Shown here in pieces: positions 53,306 through 64,000 of a stretch of 64,000 nucleotides of DNA. The notes beneath the pieces were generated by a model. That model did no database searches. It worked only from the letters and a program-made list of their open reading frames with translations, and was not told the DNA's origin. The DNA is from Pseudoips prasinana (lineage: Eukaryota > Arthropoda > Insecta > Lepidoptera > Nolidae), in contig OX621242.1 of NCBI GenBank assembly GCA_951640165.1, positions 22,626,001 through 22,690,000 on the forward strand, written 5' to 3'. The translations under genes were made by a program, and so were the position numbers. Every line of letters starts with the position of its first letter. Within the stretch, counting starts at the first letter, position 1.

Positions 53306-53480
53306 TTTTCGTATGGGCAGTGGTTACCCTAGAATCAGAGTTGTTGAAGCCGCCCAGTAAGCTTATAGAAGGCTAATGACTGCAACCGGGACCGACAGCT
53401 TAACGTGACGAAGCACGGAGACTCTCAGAAATAAAACCCCTCTGTTGGGCACCCATTTATCGACTGACCGCGAGCATAGT
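53306..53480 (-). repeat. 5S rRNA-related SINE, head truncated
   Basis: TTTTCGTATGGGCAGTGGTT, AAGCCGCCCAGTAAGCTTAT, GGGACCGACAGCTTAACGTG, AAGCACGGAGACTCTCAGAA, CGACTGACCGCGAG. The first 70 bases of the element are missing. Confidence 0.82.
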
Positions 53481-53915
53481 TACGTAGTTAGTAAAATGTA
53501 TGGAGTTTGTTCTAAAACGAGTAAAATAGACCGCAACATTGAAACTGATTCTTAAAAATATGTATAAAAATATTTGACTACACTAAATATTGAATATGGT
53601 AATAATAAATGGCACATGGCACCTACTATTCTATGTAAAGGTGCTAAAAAGAGTACTCGTAAATGCAATCCAGTAGTTTGTATTATTATTATTATTCATA
53701 GCTTTACGACTGAACCATCCACCCCGAATTGGTCGAAAATGCTGGTTTAATTCCTTGCCGGAAGTTTATATACACAACAGATCGGATATTCGTGGGAAAG
53801 CATGGCTCGAAATATCCCAATACTAAGCGAGCTATAAATATTTAAGAAACTAGTGTCTGGGTCACTTAGACAGGTTTTTTAATTATTGGCGGTATATATG
53901 GTCACTGATTATAGT
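53481..53915. other. Spacer
   Basis: Nothing recognised. Confidence 0.35.
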
Positions 53916-54237
53916 TACTGCTTCGTTAGTCTAGCGGTAGTCTGTTCAACTGCAGATAATGAGTCCTGGTTCAAATCCCGGGTCGGGCTAAAAAGTGATA
54001 AAGAGAATAATTGTCTGTTAAGAAATTTTCTTGAGTTGTCGGTATCCCGCCCTTGCCCCGTGCCTCGGCGAGTACGTAAAGCCGGTGTCCTGTACCTAAC
54101 GTTTTTCCGGTCGTGTCGCTAGTCCTCATGAGAGTGAGTGAATAGAAAGTATAATATGTCCCAAGCAGATGGCTAGTCTCCATTGAGATTGGCCGCCGTG
54201 GCCGAAATTAACCAGGCGGACATTATTATTTATTACC
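53916..54237 (+). mobile_element. tRNA-derived SINE, family E
   Basis: TTCGTTAGTCTAGCGGTAGT (A-box region) and TCCTGGTTCAAATCCCGGGT (B box), then TTGAGTTGTCGGTATCCCGC, GCCTCGGCGAGTACGTAAAG, CCGGTCGTGTCGCTAGTCCT and TTGAGATTGGCCGCCGTGGC, ending in ACATTATTATTTA. An inverse copy is at 61068-61280. The tRNA-like head lacks a pairable acceptor stem. Confidence 0.85.
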
Positions 54238-55410
54238 ACTGAAAATAGATAGATGAATAAAATATAAGAAACAAGCAAAGAATAAATCTCAGATGAGATG
54301 TAATAGATCTCTGCTTAGACGTAAGAATTCGAAACACACTACTTATGGGCATGTTCTTTGAGATAAAATTTGGAACTGTGTAATTTCACATTTGAGGTGA
54401 ATCATGTCCTCGAGTGAGAACTTAAACAAGGCCTAGTGTTGAGATTGATTTATGAATATAAACCTTGTGTCTATCTTATTAAAGCCGACCGTAGTAAACA
54501 CGTCCAATATGAATTGAGGACTGCTCCGATCGAAAATATTTAGATAGCAAAGATGCGTGTATCACTTTTGTGCAGGCATGACATTGACAGATTTAAACGC
54601 GCACAAAATCGAGGCGCAGTTACCTGGTGGCCCAATACTCAGACATTAACAAATGATCGTTTTTATTCGGCGTCCGCGCACCGGATACGCAGCAGTTCCT
54701 GTGAGAATGTTGAACTCAATTTTTTTAACCACCAAAAAGCGGATGTCCTTCGTTCGACCGGTTTATGAAAGGTGTTGAACATGTGTCTGCTATTTTCGAT
54801 GTATAACCGATTTGAATTGTTTATTGATTATATTTTTGAGTTTTGAGAGTGAGTGATAGATCGGGGTCAGCGTTAGGTCGATACAGTATGAATACCCGGC
54901 CACATTATTTTAATCAATTGCTATTATTTAACTACTTCATTTTATTTTGATGAGTAGCTTATTTAAATATTTAAAAGTACCTTCTAATACTGGCTTGCCT
55001 GATAGTAAGAGGTTGCCTTAGCCTCTCACGCTTAGATTACACATGGCGTTCATCAGGCGTTGCCGATTCTTGCCCTTCCTTAATGAGTGAAGGTCGCGAA
55101 GAACTTTACTACGTCCAGCGCATTACACCAATATTATAATAATGTTAGTAAAATAATATTGCTCTTACTTGTCGTATTTTTTAAATTATGGACAAAGAAA
55201 GGGTTTACTTCACAGACGTGCTACTCGAACTGGTCCTAAGGTTATAATTATGTATGGTCAAAATAATATGCAGATAAAAGAATACTAACCTTCTAGAAAG
55301 AATACTAATTAAGATTAAGGATATTATATGACATTTATCTCAGTTTGGAGTCCAATAAAAATCAATATCATGACGTCAGAGCATAATTAAATTTATTGGT
55401 AACGTAAAAC
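54238..55410. other. Spacer
   Basis: No gene or repeat recognised. Confidence 0.4.
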
Positions 55411-55660
55411 ATAAATATTCAATAGAGATACTTCTATAAAATCAATAGACTTCAATTAACAAATTTTCAATATAAAATTTATGTAAAATTTCATAAATAA
55501 TGCCCATTAAATGAAAACCGTTCATTAAAAAAAGTATACCAATAATAAATATTCAAAAGTGATACTTAAAATCAATAAACTTCAATTAATAAAAATTCAA
55601 TATAAATTTATCTAACATTTCTTAAATAATGTCCATTAAATGAAAGCCGTTCATTAAAAT
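55411..55660. repeat. Two-copy tandem duplication, period 134 bases
   Basis: The unit at 55411-55544 repeats at 55545-55660: ATAAATATTCAA, ATAGACTTCAATTAA, AATAATGCCCATTAAATGAA and CCGTTCATTAAAA recur in order with substitutions and small deletions. Confidence 0.9.
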
Positions 55661-56490
55661 AACGAAGTTTGGTATCTATTTCAGACAAATGATACATGAT
55701 GGTGTGCAAAAAATTTAATGATTGCGTTCTATATTACGATGGATATTTCTGCAAGTTATAATTTTGTTTGCCAGCACCTGTCATATACTCACCTGCACAC
55801 AAACGCTGAGGAGAGTGTTTTCGTTGTTGTATCAGATACGATTGTGTGTGTGTATTTCCCAGGATATTAAGATTATTATAGGATAACTTAATAATGTAGC
55901 GGATTTCAAATTAAACCACATATGTATTTATGAGAATATACTGATACTATTATTAAGACGCGCTTTGCGTTATATATTTTTTTGTTTGTTTTGCTATTTT
56001 ACCCCCGACATTGGTCGGAAATATTACACAGCTAAACATATTTGAACACCGTTTTTTTACTCCATGTTTGTTTCGCAGGAGGGGGTCAGCGCAATCCAAG
56101 ATGAGACCACGATGGCAGCCCGGCAAAATACTTAAGGAGGCATTCACCGCGCCCCACGCAACGTTACACGCACGTAACGCTCCACACTCCGTCCCACGCA
56201 ACACAGACAGATTATTTTTCAAACTAAAAAATGTGATGAATAACCACCGATTTGGCAGTACTGAAACAAGTGGAGTCTTCAAATATTGACCGCCTGAAAA
56301 AAAAATGCATTGCCAAGTCACTAATTCTGTGAAAATAGAAATGCCAGCACTTCTATCGTGTACTTATTTAATATTATGATTTACTAATCATTTGTCTTAT
56401 ATTTGTGACATTGGCGTAAAGGGTAAGTTTTCACATGTCACGCATTCGTAACAAGTAAAATCGTGAAAAAAGACGTTCAAAAGGTAAAAT
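55661..56490. other. Spacer with a GC-rich patch and open frames on both strands
   Basis: 56080-56220 is CpG-rich in AT-rich surroundings. Frames of 92 codons (56011-56289, plus) and 122 codons (55953-56321, minus) are open across it. Neither product has a motif I recognise. The minus frame keeps Cys residues (ALRACNVAW, LPGCHRGLILDCADPLL), but I would not call a gene. Confidence 0.3.
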
Positions 56491-56494
56491 TTTA

Positions 56495-56625
56495 TAATTC
56501 GCTAGGTGGTCCGACGATCTTGCAAGGATCGCGGGAAGCCGCTGGACATGACCGAATAATGTGGAGATCCTCGGGAAGGCCTTTGTCCAGCAGTGGACGT
56601 CTTTTGGCTGATAAGATGAAGGACA
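56495..56625 (+). mobile_element. RTE-type 3' end
   Basis: Reads GSREAAGHDRIMWRSSGR and, shifted, PLSSSGRLLAD; the DNA GGAAGGCCTTTGTCCAGCAG then TGGACGTCTTTTGGCTGATA is the standard end, with a shortened ATG tail. Confidence 0.75.
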
Positions 56626-56859
56626 AGCTTAATTTAAATTTTATTTCCCTTTAAATTAAATACTCTTAAATTATTAATACTGTTTCCTATTTGAGTCGAT
56701 GCTGAACTGAAAGATTACCTATATATGCTTTCCATATAATACGAGGCAATCAAATACGAATATCAATGGTACTTTCAGTTTCACCCACTAGTAAGTGTGA
56801 ACAAACACGGCTTTGAGTATTAACCAAAAGTTTAGCCCATATTTTTTTAATAAAAGAAA

Positions 56860-56943
56860 ACTGCCGCACTAGGGAAATTAATCCATCTGTCGCGGGGTAT
56901 TTTACAAACATATAATTGAGGGACACAAAGAACATCCAGACCC
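56860..56943 (-). mobile_element. SINE family C, 3' end fragment
   Basis: CTGCCGCACTAGGGAAATTA, ATCCATCTGTCGCGGGGTAT and GGGACACAAAGAACATCCAG match the end of the copy at 59509 in inverse. Confidence 0.75.
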
Positions 56944-57453
56944 ATTTTTTCATTCATTAGTTAGTGCAGCTGTAACGTAACGGATGTAAAATGGAAACGC
57001 ACTACAAAACGACGAGTCAGTCCACAGTCACAGTTGCCCCGTGCAGTTGTTTATAAATTGTCACATTACCAAAGTTCAAGGTCAAGCTCAAGAATTTTAC
57101 TAGGAGACAATTTATTGGCTTTATTCGTCCATGAATCAAACGTCAGACTTTAGTACCTACCAATACGGTTTGTCATTTGACCGTCGTCGCTGCCATGATT
57201 ATAAGGATAACGTGTGCATATTTTCGCACTGGGTCTGCGTGAGCGCAATACAAAATATCCTCCGTCGTCAATGATGTTCACACGACGTGTTTAACAGTGC
57301 CAGTGATACTTAGAATTTGTTGTTGATTCCAGGATAAGTTTGAAGCGGATTATCGTGATGAATTGTCTTGTGTTTTAGTTTCGAAATGGTTTGTCATTTT
57401 GTTATTCTCATGACACGTAGATGGTAGTTTGTGTAACTTAGCTTTATTTAATA
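56944..57453. other. Spacer
   Basis: No repeat recognised; 57170-57310 is somewhat GC-richer. No gene. Confidence 0.35.
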
Positions 57454-57615
57454 CTAGCTGTGCCCCACTGTTATACCCGCGTTAAACTTTATGAAATGTA
57501 GCCTATATGTTATTAGGATATATAAGCTATATAACTACAAAGTTTCATCAAAATCGAAAGAAGGAGTAACAAACATACACACTCGTAAACTTTCACCTTT
57601 ATAATATTAGTGTGA
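57454..57615 (-). mobile_element. Non-autonomous Helitron-like element, complete
   Basis: Plus-strand start CTAGCTGTGCCCCACTG; GTTAAACTTTATGAAATGTA, ACAAAGTTTCATCAAAATCG, AAGGAGTAACAAACATACAC; end CCTTTATAATATTAGTGTGA, the inverse of TCACACTAATATT. Confidence 0.85.
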
Positions 57616-57873
57616 TTTAAAATAGGTAAAATTGTTAAACTATAATTTTGCGTGAAAATAAGGTCCTGGATTAAAATCTTGTGTTGCGCCATCAAGTGTT
57701 GTTGGATTTCTTTGATAAAATAGCTCTTATTAACATCCTGGTGTCCGAAACGTGTTTTGTTACATTAACTGAAATTATGAGGCACAGGGGCTTGGTAATG
57801 CAAGTTCTCTAGAATTACAATAAGGAATTACAAATTGCACCTTTGTTTGCATTGCATTATTACAACTGAAATA

Positions 57874-58050
57874 AGTCTACTGCTGGACAAGCCTCCCCAA
57901 AGAAATCATCTTGGGCATATGCCATAATCACCACGCTCGGTGGGCCATAGTACTCAGAAGGAAGTTGCTGCCCGTTCTCAGGTATTTATTCCCTCAGGTC
58001 GACTTCTACGCCCCGCACGGAAAGAGATGGAGGATGATATTCTGATCACG
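57874..58050 (-). mobile_element. RTE-related repeat D
   Basis: AGTCTACTGCTGGACAAGCC, CCATAATCACCACGCTCGGT, AGTTGCTGCCCGTTCTCAGG, GTCGACTTCTACGCCCCGCA, AGATGGAGGATGATATTCTG. Uninterrupted, so it serves as the reference for the split copy at 23120. Confidence 0.7.
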
Positions 58051-58576
58051 CCGTCACCACACAGCAGCAGCCCACATCATGTAAATGTAATTTGAGTAAC
58101 GTCGTTCCTTAGTTTCAATTTAGTTTGGCCACTGTAGTAGCAATAAGCCAGAATGGAGCCAGGGTACCACTTCTAGATAATATTTAATATAAAATTTGGT
58201 ATTACAGATACAGAGGTACTAAAGAAAGGATATTGAGAACGTCGAAAATTTTCAAAGACCCGGTTATAAACTAAAGAGCAATGAACAGGAAAAGAGGTTA
58301 AAGTTCAATTCTGTAGGTTCATGAATATTACAATGTGTCACTAATGGAAGTAGTAACCAAACACGAGTAAAATTATAACAACTGCTATATCCCCACGCCA
58401 GTAAAGCACTTCGAACCCTAAAGCAGGTAATTATTTTGTGGTTTATTTGGCGAGAAGGCTTCAGCTTACACTCATCTCTATTTCAGATGAGGCAGTGAAA
58501 GCTTCCTAGGCTAACTTTAAACATCATATTATAAAAATCTATAACTAAGTATATTTTTATTAATTTCACAAGAATT
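58051..58576. other. Spacer
   Basis: Nothing recognised. Confidence 0.35.
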
Positions 58577-58812
58577 TCATGGCCAGTTGCATTTACCGGT
58601 TCGTAAGTGATCGGCGAGGTAAACGCGGTCTGCTTATAGATAGGTGACCGTTAAAGTGGTTTAATTTCTGAGCTTCTCCGTGCTTCGAAGTGCACGTTAA
58701 GCTATCGGTCCCGGTTGTTGTCATTAGATAACAGTCGATAAGCCATGTCAAAGGCCTACTGGGAGGCTTGACAACTCTGACTCTAGGGGTTACCCATACG
58801 ATAAGTAAGTAG
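58577..58812 (+). repeat. 5S rRNA-related SINE, internal deletion
   Basis: ACCGGTTCGTAAGTGATCGG, CGAGG, then TAGATAGGTGACCG, CTCCGTGCTTCGAAGTGCAC, GTCGATAAGCCATGTCAAAG, GCCTACTGGGAGGCTTGACA and the GATAAGTAAGTA tail. About 12 bases of the TTAAGCAACTAGGCT core are lost. Confidence 0.85.
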
Positions 58813-59508
58813 ATACAAAAATCTAGGTTAAACAATCACAGACTAAACAGTATACTCTTTGGTTGTATTCTACAATAACATTAACAGATTACATAGTAGA
58901 TGCATAAATCGTTTATTCTATCGCACGTCAGGGTAACCACTGCCCTTACCATAAAGAAAGGGACAGCAAAGTGTTGATCAAAATTATTTATAAACAATAA
59001 AGTTAAGACGTCGTTGAGGACACGTTAAATTTGATAATAAAAAAAAAAACAAAAGTGGAACCACGAATCGTAATTTTCCATTAAATTAACTCGTAAGCAT
59101 ACGAGTCGATAATATGCATGTGTGCTCGGGAGCAAGCTCGACATCTGCCTCGCCATCGCACGTGGCCCGAACACCTTTTGTCTACCAACGTATGCGCCTA
59201 CCTTTTTTTACCAAACTATTTATAAACTGACACAGTTCTAAAATTACAATTTTATAGCGAGTATTGCGTGAGTGGAGAGCGAAATGGACGCAAAGTTTTG
59301 CTTCAGCAGCGACACCTTCTTTCGCTTATAATGATAAATTACATGCGAATGGCATATCTGCATTAATGCTTATGTTTAATTAAGCAGCCTTTAACGTCCT
59401 GTGCAGCTATTTATATTTAATATGATTTTTTTAATCAACGGACTTAAAAATGTTCTGTTGAAGATCCCATAATTGAAATAAGGGAGAAAAATATCTTATT
59501 TTTATTTT
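58813..59508. other. Spacer
   Basis: GGGTAACCACTGCCCTTACC at 58929-58950 is a scrap of a 5S SINE end; the remainder is unassigned. Confidence 0.35.
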
Positions 59509-59703
59509 TTGACTGCACGTATGCCGCAGCGGCTAAGAAGGGCGCCTCGTCGCATCGTGTCGCGGGTTCGAGTCCCGCGCCAGACAACTATTTGTGTGAC
59601 CCATAAATGGTTCTTCTGAGTCAGAATGTAATTTGTGTCTGTCTAATTATATGTTTGTAAAGTACCCCGCGACACAGGGATTAGATTCCCTAGTGCGGGC
59701 GTG
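59509..59703 (+). mobile_element. tRNA-derived SINE, family C, full length
   Basis: TGACTGCACGTATGCCGCAG, CGGCTAAGAAGGGCG, GTGTCGCGGGTTCGAGTCCC (B box), AACTATTTGTGTGACCCATA, AAGTACCCCGCGACACAGGG and ATTCCCTAGTGCGGGC. Reference copy for the family. Confidence 0.9.
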
Positions 59704-60419
59704 GTCTTTTTTTAAAAAGAAAAAAGGAAGAATTGTATGTTGGTGTTGAGTTGTATTAAGTTTATTTAATTGTATTAAATGAATATCTTAATTCAATTAA
59801 CTTTGCCATATGCCCAAGAGCATAACCTGGTCAAGTTTGCTCAAAAATGGTGGGAAGTTTACAAATATTACGAACAAGTTAGAAAGTGGTACGATCTCGC
59901 GAATACTATCATAAACAAAATGTGAAAGATCACCGTCAATCACAAAAAGTTGTCTATAAAAATTGTCTTTCTTCTTTTTTTCTTCGTGTCGTGAATTCCT
60001 TAATATGCATACTGCATCTGTTATATGTTTAAATGTTCTAGTAGTAGCTAATATAGGTGCCAAGATTTTGATTGGCTATAAAATATTATGATCCTGAATA
60101 CATTAATTGTCAGTAGTTTCTTGATCAAACATTGCCATATTCATAAAACGATTTTTGGGTCTCCAATAAAACATGTCAAATATTTGTGCCAATCAGCCAA
60201 GCTTGTAGAAATTCTGTATTGTATCGGCAGAAATCAAGTATCGTCTTTCTTTAATCCTGCCCAGGACATGCGTTATATTTTTTATTTAAATATGATTTTG
60301 CAGTTAGCCTAGAAGGTTTTCACCGCTGTACTGGACATGAGAATTGAGCGGCGGCGCGTGGCTTAATATGGCATATCCCTCCAAATAATGGACAGAAATA
60401 CGTTATCAAAAACTAATTG
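59704..60419. other. Spacer
   Basis: AT-rich; open frames of 74-88 codons are present on both strands without recognisable content. Confidence 0.35.
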
Positions 60420-60690
60420 ACGGGCTTGTTGTCGTGGTTGGTAGATACGCTGCCTTAAACGCCGCAGGTTGTGGGTTTGATTCCCACACGGGACAAATTT
60501 TTGTGTGCATGGTCATGTCTGTTCGTCCCGAGTCTGGATGTAAATTATCTATATAAGTATGTATTTACAAAAAATAGTAGTATATGTAGTATATCAGTTA
60601 TCTGGTTTCCATAGTACAAGATCTATTTAGTTTGGAATCAGATGGCCGTGTGTAAATAATGTCCCAGGATTTTATATTATTATTAAATAG
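60420..60690 (+). mobile_element. tRNA-derived SINE, family A, full length
   Basis: GGGCTTGTTGTCGTGGTTGG (A-box region), TTGTGGGTTTGATTCCCACA (B box), GTCATGTCTGTTCGTCCCGA, TATCTGGTTTCCATAGTACA, ATCAGATGGCCGTGTGTAAA, ATTATTATTA tail. Confidence 0.9.
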
Positions 60691-60954
60691 GCCTTGAAAA
60701 TTTATTGGAACAGTTTGAAGGGATTTAAGGCCCATAATGGAAATAAAAGAACAGTAACAAAATGTAAATTTGTGTTATGTAATTAATGTAAAGTACTCTA
60801 GTTGAGACATTTTTTGCTCTTAGCGACAATAAATGACTCGTATTAGTAAAAACTCAAGCTGTGAAAACCTTCTCTTATCCAGTAAACTATCGAAATAACA
60901 ATATTTGGAATCTCGCTATTGCTTTACTTACTAAATGAAATAAAATAATTAAAT
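60691..60954. other. Spacer
   Basis: Nothing recognised. Confidence 0.3.
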
Positions 60955-61067
60955 ATCTTCTAAGGACTAACACACTGCGATCTGCTCACAAACTAGCCAA
61001 AATCTGTACTATAGCAACCAGACAACTGATAAATATACCTATATATATACCTACATATTACAAATAA
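60955..61067 (-). mobile_element. SINE family B, 3' part (split)
   Basis: AAATATCTTCTAAGGACTAA, ACTGCGATCTGCTCACAAAC, CTGTACTATAGCAACCAGAC. Continues at about 61335 with the head side. Confidence 0.75.
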
Positions 61068-61280
61068 TAATGTCCTCATTGCCGAATTTCGGCCACGGCG
61101 GCCAGTCTCAATTTTGATTAGCCATCACTCTCATGATCCGTTGGGACGCCTAGCGACACGACCAGGTACAGGACCGACGGCTTTACGTACTCTCCGAGGC
61201 ACGGGGGTATAAAATCACCATCTCCCAGACTTCGGGCTGATGCTGAGAAATTTTCTTTTTACAGAAAAGTGCCAAAAGTG
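61068..61280 (-). mobile_element. SINE family E inserted in SINE family B
   Basis: AATAATGTCCTCATTGCCGA, TTTCGGCCACGGCGGCCAGT, GACGCCTAGCGACACGACCA and CTTTACGTACTCTCCGAGGC are the inverse of 54010-54237. The tRNA-like head is truncated after the AAATTTTCTTTTTACAG segment. Confidence 0.8.
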
Positions 61281-61334
61281 CTTTGGGACTTGAACACATA
61301 TAAATTTAATTAAATAAATTTTAAATTAATTAAT

Positions 61335-61440
61335 AATTAAATTACACCCAAACATACAACAAATAATCGTGCTCAACTGATACTACTGACTTAGCCAGGG
61401 TCACTAACCATACAAGACCAAAAGACCAGTTGAAATTACT
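61335..61440 (-). mobile_element. SINE family B, head side (split, degenerate)
   Basis: AACAAATAATCGTGCTCAAC and CTTAGCCAGGGTCACTAACC correspond to the region around 24850-24940. Confidence 0.55.
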
Positions 61441-63927
61441 ACGACAGTAGGTACTTACTATTGTTTCTAGAATGAATGCCGCAAAACGTATGCGACATCT
61501 ATCACCCTTCGCCGCAATTTTCAATAAGAAATTAATATAAAGAATTCATTAGCAAGTAGCAGCTTAGTTTATCTTTATATAAGTATTCAGAAGCCTGAGA
61601 GAATCGGTCACCTGCTTTAACCGGTTGCCGGCCCCGGGTGGCGAGGTATACAAAGTTCAGATACCAATCGCCCCGTGTAATACTGGTTCAGTTACACTGG
61701 ATTAGAGTATTAGCCCAGCAAATATAAAAGATAATAATACTTATATTCTCCTGATTGAATTTCAATCATAGCGGCCGGTATAATGCAGACTAGTCTTTTG
61801 GGAAAGCCGACAAGCTACTCGTATATATAGTATCAAGTTTATGTAAAAACACATTTACTCTCTTTCCATCATCCGTAAGGTAGATAGAGATAGAAGAGTA
61901 AGATATGACCAGATCTATGGTCGTATCTTGCTCGTCTAGGTTAAACGAAATAAGCACGTTAGTAGAACGTCACCATGCCTAACGCAAATACGATCCATAT
62001 TGGCCAAACCTGCATCCATACTTCCATTTTGTCCAAATCGGTTGTTGTAAATACACATTAAAGACTCGGTGTTGCAAATCGAACCATTTTTGGAACACGT
62101 TGTATTCAAAATTCTTGTATGCTATTGCAATTTTTATAATGTGGCATTGTCAGTTCACAGTTTTGCCCATTTTTAATAAACCATAGTTTCTTCTTTTATC
62201 AGCCAATTATTACATTCCGATATTTAACAATCGGTTTTTTAAAATGATATCAACCTTGAACCTTAATAATCGATAATTAATATTTTACTCACACGACTAA
62301 CTTACGGGCTCTAGCGCCAAAAAACTCTTCCACGCCGGTGTCAGCTGTGAGGAACGTGACCAGAAGTACTTAAGAGGAATTGCTATTGCCGAGACCGTCT
62401 CGTTTATCACACACAGAGAGAACAATACTACAATTTACAATATATAATATAATGTCGTTTTAAATAACCAAATTAATAAAGTTAGATAATTTTCAAAAGT
62501 ATTTATTATTTGTTGAAGTTCTTCAGATTTTTATAATAGACGTTCATCATCATCACCTTTTAAAGTGGGATTTTAATTGATTGTTGTGGAATTTCCACAG
62601 CAGTAGTTTTATCTAAAAAAACGGTTTAACACGTTTGCGCTAGGTTTCTATATTGTATCAAAAATATTTGTCTGAAAATCTTGAATGATGCTGCTTGGAA
62701 TTGCACTTAAATAATCCCACGTTGAATCGCAATCGCTTATTTGCTGTCCTAAGTTACAAAAGCCTAGGGTCCATACAAAATGATTCCTTTCGGTTTATAT
62801 CGATTGCGCAAGCTATTTGCGCCTAGGCATTGCATTTATATGACAGGGTACCTAGTTAGCCAGATAGATATTTTTATTATAACTTTCAGAAATAATCTTT
62901 AACTTAGCCAACCGTCAAAACAATCCAGTTTCGAAGGTTGACCTTAATAAGTAAAAGATTTTTCTCTAAAATTACTGATTAAAATACTATTTAGCGTTAA
63001 CAAATTTTATTGAGAGTTTATATTGATTATGCATACTTAAATATGAAGCCAGTCTTCCAGGATTGACTTGTGAAATAAGTCGCTATTCGCCACTGCTAAG
63101 TAAAGTCCATCCAGTAAAATTATAGCAGTAGTTAGTAAGTTCTTAAATGTTATCTGATTATGTATTTGAGCAAGTCGTTTTCAATTTCCATAAATATAAC
63201 TAATTCACAATATGAGCATGCTCAATCACAGCGGCTCATTGGAGTACAAATACAAATTTCACACATAAACGCACGAACGCCCGCCCAAACGCTTGCCCGC
63301 TGCAATGTAGCTGAGCACTTACTATTATTGACACTAATGGAGCTCTTCAACTTGACACAGAACCATGTAAAAGATTTCCATTGACAATGAGCGAAATGTC
63401 AAATAAACGTCAAATACAAAGGAAACCTAGTAACATTTAACACGACGTAAGCGAAAGCTTTCTAAGTATTTGTCAACTCATACTATACTACAGTAACGAG
63501 TTTCTGTAATCACTATTAACCAAGTTAATGATTGTAGTATAATATTACTCTACTCGACGCCGTGCTTACCGTTGCCATAATCCCTTATTTGTTTTTACGA
63601 TTCCTCTGGGAGAGGAGGGGTGCCCTTTCTTAACTGAACTATAAGATATGTGGGTAGTGTATTAAAATATATCACTGCACCGCATTAACCCTACACTTTA
63701 AATTTGTTGTTGTTGTTATCTTTACTTAACTATACCCTCGCAACTATAGAACACCATGGTTACTCTTTTTTCTCTTAAGTCTGTGGCATACACACCGAAT
63801 AAACCTAACATGCCGCGGTCTTATCTTGGTACCCGGTAGAGCTAGCTACCATTTACATAGTTCTAAAGAAAAGGACTAAATCTTTATGAGTGTACATTTA
63901 AGTTTAGCAAGATATAAACACATACAT
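61441..63927. other. Long spacer, no feature seen
   Basis: About 2.5 kb without a recognised gene or repeat. Short patches of higher GC (61610-61660, 63250-63310) have no readable frame. Confidence 0.35.
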
Positions 63928-64000
63928 ACATAGACTCACGCCTGTTTCCCAGAGCGGTAGGTAGAGACAACGGATTTCCATTTGTAGCAAGAAATATTGA
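63928..64000 (-). mobile_element. RTE-like element C-terminus, cut by window edge
   Basis: ACATAGACTCACGCCTGTTT, CCCAGAGCGGTAGGTAGAGA and CAACGGATTTCCATTTGTAG match 15436-15500. The CATA-repeat tail lies at 63921-63934. The element continues outside the window. Confidence 0.75.

Noticed and set aside
53924..53990. tRNA gene candidate (A and B boxes)
   Set aside because: The boxes are good, but no acceptor stem pairs and the sequence continues into a body shared with 61068-61280, so it is a SINE head. The same holds for heads at 16941, 24900, 36545, 41330, 59509 and 60420.
62323..62345. Shared AACTCTTCCAC with 47629 as part of a repeat
   Set aside because: Only about ten bases match in a common-looking word; not enough to call a family.

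Overview
The window looks like AT-rich, intergenic or intronic DNA from a moth or butterfly (Lepidoptera). The basis is its repeats: tRNA-derived SINEs with GGTTCGAATCC-type B boxes, a 5S rRNA-related SINE family, RTE-type retrotransposon 3' ends with ATG-repeat tails, Helitron ends (TC...CTAG), a cecropia-type mariner, and interspersed repeats that I know as typical of lepidopteran genomes. I found no convincing host protein-coding gene, rRNA gene or functional tRNA gene. Every recognisable coding stretch belongs to a mobile element. Family names come from memory of motifs, not from a search.

Layout. 0-2 kb: RTE 3' end, a GATA-tailed non-LTR retrotransposon fragment on the minus strand (reverse transcriptase C-terminal half, catalytic YADD box split by an extra Asn). 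2-9 kb: small hairpins, a degenerate 5S SINE, a 65-base near-continuous palindrome at 5.8 kb, RTE remnants. 9.8-11.3 kb: two non-autonomous DNA transposons flanked by TA. 11.3-17.4 kb: SINEs, Helitrons, a foldback, and two clusters of C-rich/G-rich hairpins (12.7 and 14.8 kb). 19.7-21.1 kb: a 5S SINE split by an R1-like retrotransposon with a target-site duplication. 22.5-25 kb: foldback and nested SINEs. 25.9-27.2 kb: a full-length mariner with one nonsense codon. 27.7-28.1 kb: a 342-base foldback MITE. 30.4-36 kb: a segment almost free of recognisable repeats. 36-43.5 kb: nested Helitron in SINE, palindrome, a 399-base hAT-like element with an 8-base duplication, 5S SINE, RTE 3' end, another non-LTR fragment. 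43.7-46.5 kb: a putative unclassified DNA element defined by a repeated 12-base motif on both flanks of a degenerate basic-protein coding region, with an RTE fragment inside. 47-64 kb: SINEs, 5S SINEs, Helitrons, RTE ends and long stretches of unassigned AT-rich sequence.

The elements do not form a pathway; they record successive insertions. Nested cases (LINE in 5S SINE at 19.8 kb, SINE in RTE end at 23.2 kb, Helitron in SINE at 36.7 kb, SINE in SINE at 61.1 kb) give relative ages. The least decayed autonomous element is the mariner. The observations most worth following are the tandem hairpin clusters and the motif-flanked element at 43.7-46.5 kb.
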